DNA of 64,000 bases from Variovorax sp. Sphag1AA (lineage in GTDB: Bacteria; Pseudomonadota; Gammaproteobacteria; Burkholderiales; Burkholderiaceae_C), in assembly GCF_014192575.1 (NCBI RefSeq), contig NZ_JACHYC010000006.1, positions 310,001-374,000 of the forward strand, read 5' to 3'. The translations under genes and the position numbers were made by a program. Shown in pieces: positions 54,449 through 62,039 of this stretch (its first letter is position 1; every line of letters begins with the position of its first letter). A model generated the notes under the pieces. It was not told where the DNA came from and made no database searches. It saw only the letters and a program-made list of their open reading frames with translations.

Positions 54449-55599
54449 ATGCCGATGTCCATGCCGAACAGGTCGGCCGCCATGTCACCCACGGCGCCCG
54501 GGCTCTCGTGCGCTGCGGTCTGGGTGATCTGGTCAAGGCTGATGCGCGTGCGCAACTCCACTGCTTCGAGTTGTGCGCGACGTGTATTGACCACCGCGAA
54601 TGGCCAGTAAAGCCCGAGGGTGAGGAAGATCAACAGATAGTTCTTGCACTGCAGGCCGAGATACCTCGCCAGCGGCAGCTCGCTCTTGAACCGCAGCACG
54701 TCGTTTCCGGTTCTCGACCAGATCAGGTTCTGGAGCCGCACCTGGAGGTAGGACTTGGGCAGGATGTTCAGCGCCAGGATGCCAACGATGCCAACCAGGA
54801 TCACGGCGCCGAAATACATGGGGCCCATTCCGGCGCGCCGGCCGAAGAGGATGAACATGAAGGCCAGCCCGCCCAGCACCACCATTGCGACGAGGCTGAT
54901 GCCGATCAGCTTGATGAAGATGCCATACAGGACGCCGAGATCCGCTTCGAGCCGCGTCTGCAGCTTGCCGAAGGCGTAGTTGCCATGTTGATAGCGCCGG
55001 ATGCGCCACAGGAAATAGGGCAGCGCCGCGAAGAAGGCCAGCATGCCCAACCCGACAAGTGCGGATACGGAAGGCGGCAACGCGCCGGGCTGGCCCCGCC
55101 CGCCGGGCGCCATGGCACCCATGACCGCAATCGGGAGCAGCAGCAATGCCAGCGGCGGAAGCATGCAGCCGTAGGCGGCCGCTGTGTCACCCGTGAAGCG
55201 AAATCGCAGGCCGCGCCAACTCGTATTGGCCAGACGGAAGCGCAGCGCGGCGCGGAAGAGCGCCGGCCACAGTCCGACGAACGCGACCGCGGCCAAGAGC
55301 GCAGCCCAGCCCGAGAAGTTGCTACCGACTGAGTACACGACGAGGAAGGCGCCGGCGATGAGCGTTCCGCGAAGCATCTTGCGAGGCTCTCCATGGAAGT
55401 CGAGTGCGTCGCCGGCCACCCAGGTGTTCCGATAGAAATATTGGAGCTTGCGCACCTTGGCCCAAGGCAGGTAAAGGCCGAGAGTGACCAACGTCAGCAG
55501 CAGATTCACGATCCAGATCCGGAAATACTCGCTGCCCGTTGCCGTGAATTCGATCGGATGGCGCTGTATTGCGCTTGTGGCAGGTGTGCCTGTTTCCAT
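54445..55599 (-). CDS. DUF898/YjgN-family membrane protein
   Basis: A 384-residue polytopic membrane protein with about seven to eight hydrophobic segments. 'FTATGSEYFRIWIVNLLLTLVTLGLYLPWAKVRKLQYFYRNTW' is the YjgN/DUF898 signature, and the same pattern partly recurs near the end ('NYLLIFLTLGLYWPFAVVNTRR'), suggesting an internal duplication. Function unknown. It is first in a two-gene operon with the M48 protease. Confidence 0.9.
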   Translation of the reverse strand: METGTPATSAIQRHPIEFTATGSEYFRIWIVNLLLTLVTLGLYLPWAKVRKLQYFYRNTWVAGDALDFHGEPRKMLRGTLIAGAFLVVYSVGSNFSGWAALLAAVAFVGLWPALFRAALRFRLANTSWRGLRFRFTGDTAAAYGCMLPPLALLLLPIAVMGAMAPGGRGQPGALPPSVSALVGLGMLAFFAALPYFLWRIRRYQHGNYAFGKLQTRLEADLGVLYGIFIKLIGISLVAMVVLGGLAFMFILFGRRAGMGPMYFGAVILVGIVGILALNILPKSYLQVRLQNLIWSRTGNDVLRFKSELPLARYLGLQCKNYLLIFLTLGLYWPFAVVNTRRAQLEAVELRTRISLDQITQTAAHESPGAVGDMAADLFGMDIGM

Positions 55600-55703
55600 A
55601 TTTCCCCGTCCCCCGTTCGTTATGACGACGCGGATTCTGCACTGGCCTCGTTCTCATAGAATCAAAGCGCTACAACGATGACCCTGATGGGGGGAATTTC
55701 CGC

Positions 55704-56315
55704 ATGAAACTGATCGGATCCGCTGCCAGCCCTTACGTGCGCAAAGTGCGCGTGGTCATGGCAGAAAAGCGGCTCGACTACCAGTTCGTGTTCGAAGACG
55801 TCTGGTCTGACGACACCACGATTTCCAGTGCCAACCCGCTTGGCAAGGTACCTTGCCTGATCATGGACGGCAGCGAAGCGATGTTCGACTCACGCGTGAT
55901 CGTCGAGTATCTCGACACGATGTCGCCGGTCGGCAAGCTGATTCCGCAGCAAAGCCGCGAGCGCGCCGAGGTGAAGACGTGGGAAGCGCTGGCCGATGGC
56001 GTGATGGACGCCGGCGTCCTCTGGCGACTCGAGGTCACCTGGCCCAAGCGCGGCGAGGGCGAGCGCAGCCAAGCCTGGGTCGATCGTCAGCGGGCCAAGG
56101 TGCTTGCCGGCATCGCCGCGATGTCCAAGGGGCTGGGCGACAAGCCCTTTTGCAGCGGCATCCACCTGAGCCTGTCGGACATCGCCGTCGGCTGTGCGCT
56201 GGGTTGGATCACCTATCGCTTCCCGGAGATCGACTGGCGCGCCGAGCACGCGAATCTCGCCAAGCTCTACGACAAGCTGATGCTGCGTCCGAGCTTCGCC
56301 GACACCCAACCCTGA
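55704..56315 (+). CDS. Glutathione S-transferase family protein
   Basis: A 203-residue protein with the N-terminal thioredoxin-like domain ('MKLIGSAASPYVRKVRVVMAEKRLDY', 'NPLGKVPCLIMDG', 'FDSRVIVEYLD') and a helical C-terminal domain. Ser9 in 'SPYVRK' is the likely glutathione-activating residue. It resembles YibF-type enzymes. Single gene with its own terminator. Confidence 0.93.
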   Translation: MKLIGSAASPYVRKVRVVMAEKRLDYQFVFEDVWSDDTTISSANPLGKVPCLIMDGSEAMFDSRVIVEYLDTMSPVGKLIPQQSRERAEVKTWEALADGVMDAGVLWRLEVTWPKRGEGERSQAWVDRQRAKVLAGIAAMSKGLGDKPFCSGIHLSLSDIAVGCALGWITYRFPEIDWRAEHANLAKLYDKLMLRPSFADTQP

Positions 56316-56332
56316 AGCCGGCAGTGGCCACA

Positions 56333-56359
56333 AAAAAGCCCCGCGTTGCGGGGCTTTTT
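56333..56359. terminator. Bidirectional rho-independent terminator
   Basis: AAAAAGCCCCGC, loop GTT, GCGGGGCTTTTT. A perfect 12-bp stem with U-tracts on both strands, so it can end the GST transcript and also minus-strand transcripts from the glutathione peroxidase gene. Confidence 0.93.
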
Positions 56360-56402
56360 GCTTTCCGGTCGCTCAATGTGAACGCCGGAGGTCGAATGAA
56401 AA

Positions 56403-56505
56403 ATGTTGCGAGGCGCCCCGAAACGAAGGAGGGAGGGAGGGAGGAGGAGAAGAATCGCCTCGGGATTTCAACCAGGCGGCAGGCGCTTGGAAGACCTCGC
56501 AACAT
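56403..56505. repeat. 11-bp inverted repeat enclosing a 30-nt purine/G-rich tract
   Basis: ATGTTGCGAGG (56403-56413) and its exact complement CCTCGCAACAT (56495-56505) enclose an uninterrupted 30-base purine run (56425-56454) with three GGG and flanking GG groups. The sequence is in the 249-base gap between the GST terminator and the peroxidase gene. No gene is seen here; a G-quadruplex, triplex or small structured RNA is possible. Confidence 0.6.
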
Positions 56506-56608
56506 GAAAACCGTCGGGCGTTTCGCACCCGAAACCGTATGAGCGTGGCCTCGCGACCCGGTTCCCTGCATAGAGGTAAACATTTGTGACGTTTCGGTAA
56601 AGACGCGG

Positions 56609-57184
56609 TCAATTAGGGCTGACCGCTAGTTGTTTTTCCACGTCGCGAACGAAGCCCCGGTCATCCGGTGACGTCAGGCTCGAATAGGACTCGACGACTT
56701 TGCCGTCGCGCGCGATCAGGTACTTGTAGAAATTCCACTTCGGCGTCGTTCCAGAGACCTGGGCTAGTTCCTTGAACAGAGGGTTGGCGTCCGGCCCTCG
56801 CACCGAACTCTTGGTGAACATCGGAAACTTGACGCCAAAGGTGCTTTCGCAGAAATCGGCGATTTCTTTGTTCGAGCCCGACTCCTGCGCGAAATCGTTC
56901 GAAGGAAAGCCCAACACCACCAGCCCCCGCGACCTGTACTTCTGGTCGAGTGCCTCCAGGCCCTTGTACTGGGGCGTGAAGCCGCAGAAGCTTGCCGTAT
57001 TCACTACCAGTACCACCTTTCCGGCGTATTGGCACAGGGCCTGGGGCTTTTCGTCCTGCAGCCGCGCGAAGGTGTGCTGCAAAATCGCGGGGCAGGAGGA
57101 GGGCGTCGCGTTTTGCGCGGAGGCCGTCGCGGCCGCGCAGCAGAAAATCAGGGTCAAGAGACAAGTCCGGATCGAGCTTCGCAT
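56609..57184 (-). CDS. Periplasmic glutathione peroxidase-like protein
   Basis: Thiol peroxidase of 191 residues with a signal peptide ('TLIFCCAAATASA'), so it acts in the periplasm. The peroxidatic Cys is in 'NTASFCGFTPQYKGLEAL', and 'KWNFYKYLI' supplies the Trp/Asn of the catalytic tetrad. The usual Gln of 'FPCNQF' is replaced: here the segment is 'FPSNDF'. The ATG at 57184 gives a proper signal peptide, unlike the longer in-frame start at 57313. Thioredoxin-like rather than glutathione reductant is common for this type. Confidence 0.88.
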   Translation of the reverse strand: MRSSIRTCLLTLIFCCAAATASAQNATPSSCPAILQHTFARLQDEKPQALCQYAGKVVLVVNTASFCGFTPQYKGLEALDQKYRSRGLVVLGFPSNDFAQESGSNKEIADFCESTFGVKFPMFTKSSVRGPDANPLFKELAQVSGTTPKWNFYKYLIARDGKVVESYSSLTSPDDRGFVRDVEKQLAVSPN

Positions 57185-57324
57185 TGCGAATTCCCTTCGA
57201 AAAGGCGGGGCAAAAGGTGGCCCGTACAGGTGCGCAGCAGCAGTGTGCAGCCGCATGATCGGTCGCGTGTCACGGGGCCGCCAAACCCCCCCGATTAAAA
57301 TGCCGCGGCTCAAGAAAGATACCT

Positions 57325-58182
57325 ATGCTGTACCCGGAACTCTTCAGACAACTCGAATCCGTCCGTTGGGACATGGACAAGGACATTCCGTGGCAGTCGT
57401 TCGACGGGACTCTTCTCTCGGAAGAACAGGCCCAGACGATCAAGATGAACGCGATCACGGAATGGGCGGCGCTTCCCGCCACCGAGATGTTCTTGCGGGA
57501 CAACCGGCACGACAGCGATTTCTCGGCGTTCATGTCGATCTGGTTCTTCGAAGAGCAGAAGCATTCGCTGGTGCTGATGGAATACCTCAAGCGCTTCAGC
57601 CCGCAGCACGCCCCGACCGAGCAGGAGCTGCATGACGTGCGCTTCGACTTCGACCCCGCCCCGCCGCTGGAGACGCTGATGCTGCACTTCTGCGGCGAGA
57701 TCCGTCTCAACCACTGGTACCGCCGCGCGGCCGAGTGGCACACCGAACCGGTCATCAAGCACATCTACACCACGCTGAGCCAGGACGAGGCTCGCCACGG
57801 CGGCGCCTACCTGCGCTACATGCGGCGCGCGCTCGAGAAGTTCGGCGACGACGCCCGTGCAGCCTTCACCAAGGTAGGCGTGCTCATGGCCAGCGCGCGT
57901 CGCACCGCGCAGGCACTGCACCCGACCAACCTGCACGTCAACAAGGCGCTCTTTCCCAACGACACCATCCAGAGCCGGGTGCCGGATCCGAACTGGCTCG
58001 AGCATTGGCTCGACAAACAGATCAAGTTCGATGCCGCGTGGGAAACCAAGGTTGGCGAGCGCATCCTGCACAACCTGAGCCTGCTGATGAACCGCAGCTT
58101 CAAGACGGTGCAGGAACTCAACCGCTACCGCAAGGAACTTGCCGCCTCGCTCGGCCCCCGGGCCGAGTACCAAGGCGCCTGA
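57325..58182 (+). CDS. Ferritin-like/acyl-ACP desaturase-like diiron protein
   Basis: A 285-residue, all-helical protein. Two metal motifs, 'FFEEQKHSLVL' (ExxH) and 'QDEARHGGAYL' (ExxRH), plus Glu residues in 'ITEWAALPATEMF' and 'CGEIRLNHWY', fit a four-helix diiron carboxylate centre like that of soluble acyl-ACP desaturases and ferritin-like oxygenases. No carrier or redox partner is adjacent, so the substrate is unknown. It is divergent from the glutathione peroxidase gene (140 bases) and ends 6 bases from rlpA. Confidence 0.78.
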   Translation: MLYPELFRQLESVRWDMDKDIPWQSFDGTLLSEEQAQTIKMNAITEWAALPATEMFLRDNRHDSDFSAFMSIWFFEEQKHSLVLMEYLKRFSPQHAPTEQELHDVRFDFDPAPPLETLMLHFCGEIRLNHWYRRAAEWHTEPVIKHIYTTLSQDEARHGGAYLRYMRRALEKFGDDARAAFTKVGVLMASARRTAQALHPTNLHVNKALFPNDTIQSRVPDPNWLEHWLDKQIKFDAAWETKVGERILHNLSLLMNRSFKTVQELNRYRKELAASLGPRAEYQGA

Positions 58183-58188
58183 TTCGCC

Positions 58189-59235
58189 TCAGCGGCGCTC
58201 GACGATGACGGGCGCAAGCTGCAGTCCGTTGCGGACCTGATCGGCCGCGTCGCGCGCAAGATCGCGTGATGCATAAGGCCCCGCCTGGATGCGGTGGACG
58301 CCTCGTTCGCTGAAGACGTTGAGCGATGGTGCCAGCCCCGGCATCTCACGCGCGACCTGCTGCTGGAAGCGCACGGCCCCATCGCGCTGGCTGAAAGCGC
58401 CCAGCTGCACCCAGAACCCCGCCGAGGGGCTTGCACCGGGTTGCGGACCCGCCGGCGAGGGCGATGCATCCAGGGAAGCCTGCGGCGGCACGGCGACCGG
58501 CGTCATCGGCGGCAGGGTCGCCACTTCCATCGTTTCCACGCGCGGTGTCGATGCGACCGGAGCGGTCAGTGCCACCGGCACCGCGACGCTGTCCACGGCA
58601 GCGACCTGGATCGGCCTTGCCGCAGGTGCCGCCTGCTGCGCGAATTGCGTTCCGTCGCCATTGCCGCGCCGCCATGCACCCGTGCGGATGTCGTCGTTCG
58701 TGATGCGCTCGATCTCCACGGGCGCGACGCCACGCAGCAAGTCGAGCTTGAGCGCGGCGGTGTAGCTCAAATCGATGATGCGGTCGTCGCGGAACGGTCC
58801 GCGGTCGTTCACGCGCACGATCGCCTCGCGCCCGTTGGCCGGGTTGCGCACACGCACATAGCTCGGCAGCGGCAAGGTCTTGTGCGCCGCCGTCATCGCA
58901 TACATGTCGTAGGGTTCGCCGCTCGCGGTGGACTGGCGGTGGAATTTGGTTCCGTACCACGACGCAAGCCCGCTCTCGCGGAAGGGCCTGTCGTCCACGA
59001 TGGGCACGTACGACCTGCCCATCACCACATACGGCTTGCTTGTGCCGCCGCTGCTGCGAATGGATTCGATGCGCGGCTCCGCGTCGGGAACCTGGCCGAG
59101 ATTGCCGGGTGGATTGGCCTCGGCGCCGTCACGGCCGCCGCGTGGGCCGCTTGCGCAGCCGGCCAGGAAGAGAAGCGTCGCGCCGGCGATCAGCGCCAGC
59201 GCCCGTTGCGATGGCCGTCGCTGCGCTTCAGTCAA
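58189..59235 (-). CDS. rlpA: Septal ring lytic transglycosylase RlpA
   Basis: Outer-membrane lipoprotein of 348 residues. The signal peptide ends in the lipobox 'LAGC'. The double-psi beta-barrel domain ('GLASWYGTKFHRQSTASGEPYDMYAMTAAHKTLPLP', 'VRVNDRGPFRDDRIIDLS') cleaves denuded peptidoglycan strands in RlpA homologues. A proline/alanine-rich linker follows, and the last ~75 residues form a SPOR domain ('FWVQLGAFSQRDGAVRFQQQV') that targets the septum. Its start overlaps the end of glnE by 8 bases. Confidence 0.93.
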   Translation of the reverse strand: MTEAQRRPSQRALALIAGATLLFLAGCASGPRGGRDGAEANPPGNLGQVPDAEPRIESIRSSGGTSKPYVVMGRSYVPIVDDRPFRESGLASWYGTKFHRQSTASGEPYDMYAMTAAHKTLPLPSYVRVRNPANGREAIVRVNDRGPFRDDRIIDLSYTAALKLDLLRGVAPVEIERITNDDIRTGAWRRGNGDGTQFAQQAAPAARPIQVAAVDSVAVPVALTAPVASTPRVETMEVATLPPMTPVAVPPQASLDASPSPAGPQPGASPSAGFWVQLGAFSQRDGAVRFQQQVAREMPGLAPSLNVFSERGVHRIQAGPYASRDLARDAADQVRNGLQLAPVIVERR

Positions 59236-62014
59236 AGACCGCCTTCCAGAGTGCCAGCATTGCCTCGCGCTCAGCCACGAGCGACGTCAGCGGAACCTGC
59301 GTCGGCTCTTCGTTGAGTCGCGCCCGATGTTGCACGCGGCGCAGCTCGCGATAGGCCGCGGCCGCCTTCTGGCCGACGCCTTCGGGCAGAAGGCCCGCGC
59401 CTTCGGCACGCAGGAGCAATGCGATGTTGCCCACGTTGGGGATGAGTTCCGGATGGTCCTTGGCAGCCGAGAGCAGCAGGAACTGGACCGCGAACTCCGC
59501 ATCCACCATGCCGCCCACGCTGTGCTTGACGTCGAAGCGGTCGGGCTTCACCGGACGCGCCGCGCGGACCTTCTCGCGCATCGCGACGATCTCGGCCTTG
59601 AGCGCTTCATGGTCGCGTGGGGCGGTGATGACGGCTTCGCGAACGCGATCGAAGCGCTCGCCCAGCGACGGCTCGCCCAGCACGAAGCGCGCGCGTGTCA
59701 TGGCCTGGTGCTCCCAGGTCCACGCGGTGTTGCTGCCGCGGCCGAGCTGGTATTTCTCGTAGGCCTCGAAGCTCGTCGTGAGCAGCCCCGAATTGCCGTT
59801 GGGCCGGAGCGCCGTATCGATCTCGAAGAGATCGCCTTCGCGCGTCTGCACCGTGAGCCAGTTGATCAGCTTGCGCACATACGCCGCATAGACCTCGCCG
59901 GCGCGGTCGTCGTCATCGTCGTAGACGAACACGATGTCGAGATCGCTCCCGTAGCCCAGCTCCTTCCCGCCGAGCTTGCCGTAGCCGATGATCGCGAATT
60001 GCGGCTGATCGCGATGCGGGTTGCGCACATGGGGCCAGCACCACTGGGCCGTCACGCGCAGCACCGAGTCGGCCAGCGCGCTCAGGTCGTCGGCCACCTG
60101 CTCGACGGTGATGCGACCGTCCACGTCGCGCGCCAGCGTGCGGAACACCTCGGCGTGATGCGCATGGCGCAGGAGATTCAGGAGGCGCTCCTCGTCGGCC
60201 TCGCCGGTGCGCATGAGCGACGCGCGGCGAGCCTCCAGCTCGCGCTCGAACTCCGAAACCACGAAGCGACCCGACAGCATCTCGTCGCTTGCGAGCTCAT
60301 CGATCACGCCCGGGTGCTGCATCAGATAGCGCGCGGGCCATTTCGCCGAACCCAGCAGGCGCAGAAGGCGCTCCTGCACCGCCGGACGTTCGACCAGCAG
60401 CGCGATGTAGTTCTCGCGCCGCAGCAAGGGCTCGATCCAGTCGGCCCAGCGCAATGCGCCTTCGATATGGTGGCCGACTTTGCCGGGCGCTTCGCTGTCG
60501 GGCTCGCGCAGCCACTGGCCGGTTCGCTGCACCAGTTGGCGCAGCCGCACGCGTGTCTCGTCGCGCAGAGCAAGAATGCGGGGGTTGTCGCGCCAGGCCT
60601 TGATGCGTTCGGCAAAGGCCTCGGGCAATTCCTCGATCAGGTCGGAGAGGTCGGTGGGCGGCGCGCTGCGCCCGCCGCCGTTGCAGCCCTTGCAAGGCGC
60701 CTTGCCACCAAGCAGCTTGTCGAACTCCTGCGCGACGAGTTCGCGGTGCGTGTCCAACTGCGCGAGAAACTCGCAGCAGTCCGCATAGCCCAGCGTCTGC
60801 GCGATCCACCGTACGTCGTCGTCATTGACCGGCAGCACGTGCGTCTGCTGGTCGTCCAGGTACTGGATGCGGTGCTCTACCCGACGCAGGAATTCATAGG
60901 CTGACGCCAATGCGTCCGCCATTTCCTGCGGCATCAGGTTGGCGCGCGCGAGGCGTTGCAGCGCATCGAGCGTGGGACGGGTGCGAAGTTCAGGGAACTG
61001 GCCGCCGCGCACCACCTGCAGCAGTTGCACGGTGAATTCGATCTCGCGAATGCCGCCGCGCGACAGCTTCACGTCGTTCGCGCGCTCGGGCCGGCCGGCA
61101 CTGCGGCGCGATGCCTGCTCGCGGATCTGGCGGTGCAGCGTGCGCAGCGAATCGAACACGCTGTAGTCCAGATAGCGACGGAACACGAAGGGCAGCACCA
61201 CGCCGCGCAACGCCTGTGCCGATCCGCTGGTCACCACCGAGCGCGGCGCGACCACGCGGCTCTTGAGCCACGCGAAGCGCTCCCATTCGCGGCCCTGCAC
61301 CTGGAAGTACTCCTCCAGCGCATCGAGCGAAACCACGCTGGGGCCCGAGTTGCCGTTGGGGCGCAGCGCCAGGTCGATGCGGAACACGAAGCCATGCTCA
61401 GTGGTGTCTCCGACCAGTGCGTAGATTCGCTTCACCGCCCGTGCGAAGTACTCCTGGTTGGACAGCTTTCCGCGTCCGTCGACATCGCCGGCAGTTTCGC
61501 CGTCGTTGTCGTAGAGATAGATCAGGTCGATGTCGCTCGAGACGTTGAGTTCACGTGCCCCGAGCTTGCCCATGCCGACGACCCAGAGCTGCGCGCGCTC
61601 GCCGTTGGCGCCGATCGGCGAGCCGTGCATCGCGTCGAGCTCCGCGCAGGCTTCGTGGCAGGCGACATCGAGGGCGAACTCGGCCAGTTCGGTGACCGCA
61701 GTGGTCACGACCGCGAGCGGCGCCTGTTCATCGCAATCGAGCGTGATGAGCCGCTCCATGACCAGCTGCCGTACGGTGCGCAGCGCATCCGCGACATTGT
61801 CCCCTCGGCTTCGAAGGGATTCGTATGCTGCGGCCATGTGCGCGAGCACCGGGGCGCCCGGCGGGAGCAGTGACAGTTCCGCGGCATAGCGGCGGCGCAA
61901 TCGCTGCACGAATCGCGAATGGCCCGAGACGGGCGAAGGGAAGCTGGGGGGTGGCGATGGCCGATGCGACACGGGGTGGGGGTGGGTGGAACCCGGTTGG
62001 GGGCTGGCAGTCAT
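59228..62014 (-). CDS. glnE: Glutamine synthetase adenylyltransferase/adenylyl-removing enzyme
   Basis: Bifunctional nitrogen-control enzyme of 928 residues that adenylylates and deadenylylates glutamine synthetase under PII control. Two nucleotidyltransferase domains are seen: 'GMGKLGARELNVSSDIDLIYLY' (N-terminal, removal) and 'GYGKLGGKELGYGSDLDIVFVY' (C-terminal, transfer), each with the G-S/N-D-x-D metal motif. 'RRVEHRIQYLDDQQTHVLP' is another family signature. The ATG at 62014 is chosen since earlier in-frame starts overlap the divergent yhdP gene. rlpA follows with an 8-base overlap. Confidence 0.96.
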   Translation of the reverse strand: MTASPQPGSTHPHPVSHRPSPPPSFPSPVSGHSRFVQRLRRRYAAELSLLPPGAPVLAHMAAAYESLRSRGDNVADALRTVRQLVMERLITLDCDEQAPLAVVTTAVTELAEFALDVACHEACAELDAMHGSPIGANGERAQLWVVGMGKLGARELNVSSDIDLIYLYDNDGETAGDVDGRGKLSNQEYFARAVKRIYALVGDTTEHGFVFRIDLALRPNGNSGPSVVSLDALEEYFQVQGREWERFAWLKSRVVAPRSVVTSGSAQALRGVVLPFVFRRYLDYSVFDSLRTLHRQIREQASRRSAGRPERANDVKLSRGGIREIEFTVQLLQVVRGGQFPELRTRPTLDALQRLARANLMPQEMADALASAYEFLRRVEHRIQYLDDQQTHVLPVNDDDVRWIAQTLGYADCCEFLAQLDTHRELVAQEFDKLLGGKAPCKGCNGGGRSAPPTDLSDLIEELPEAFAERIKAWRDNPRILALRDETRVRLRQLVQRTGQWLREPDSEAPGKVGHHIEGALRWADWIEPLLRRENYIALLVERPAVQERLLRLLGSAKWPARYLMQHPGVIDELASDEMLSGRFVVSEFERELEARRASLMRTGEADEERLLNLLRHAHHAEVFRTLARDVDGRITVEQVADDLSALADSVLRVTAQWCWPHVRNPHRDQPQFAIIGYGKLGGKELGYGSDLDIVFVYDDDDDRAGEVYAAYVRKLINWLTVQTREGDLFEIDTALRPNGNSGLLTTSFEAYEKYQLGRGSNTAWTWEHQAMTRARFVLGEPSLGERFDRVREAVITAPRDHEALKAEIVAMREKVRAARPVKPDRFDVKHSVGGMVDAEFAVQFLLLSAAKDHPELIPNVGNIALLLRAEGAGLLPEGVGQKAAAAYRELRRVQHRARLNEEPTQVPLTSLVAEREAMLALWKAVFD

Positions 62015-62039
62015 AATTCCCGGCACAGCGCGATCCTCA

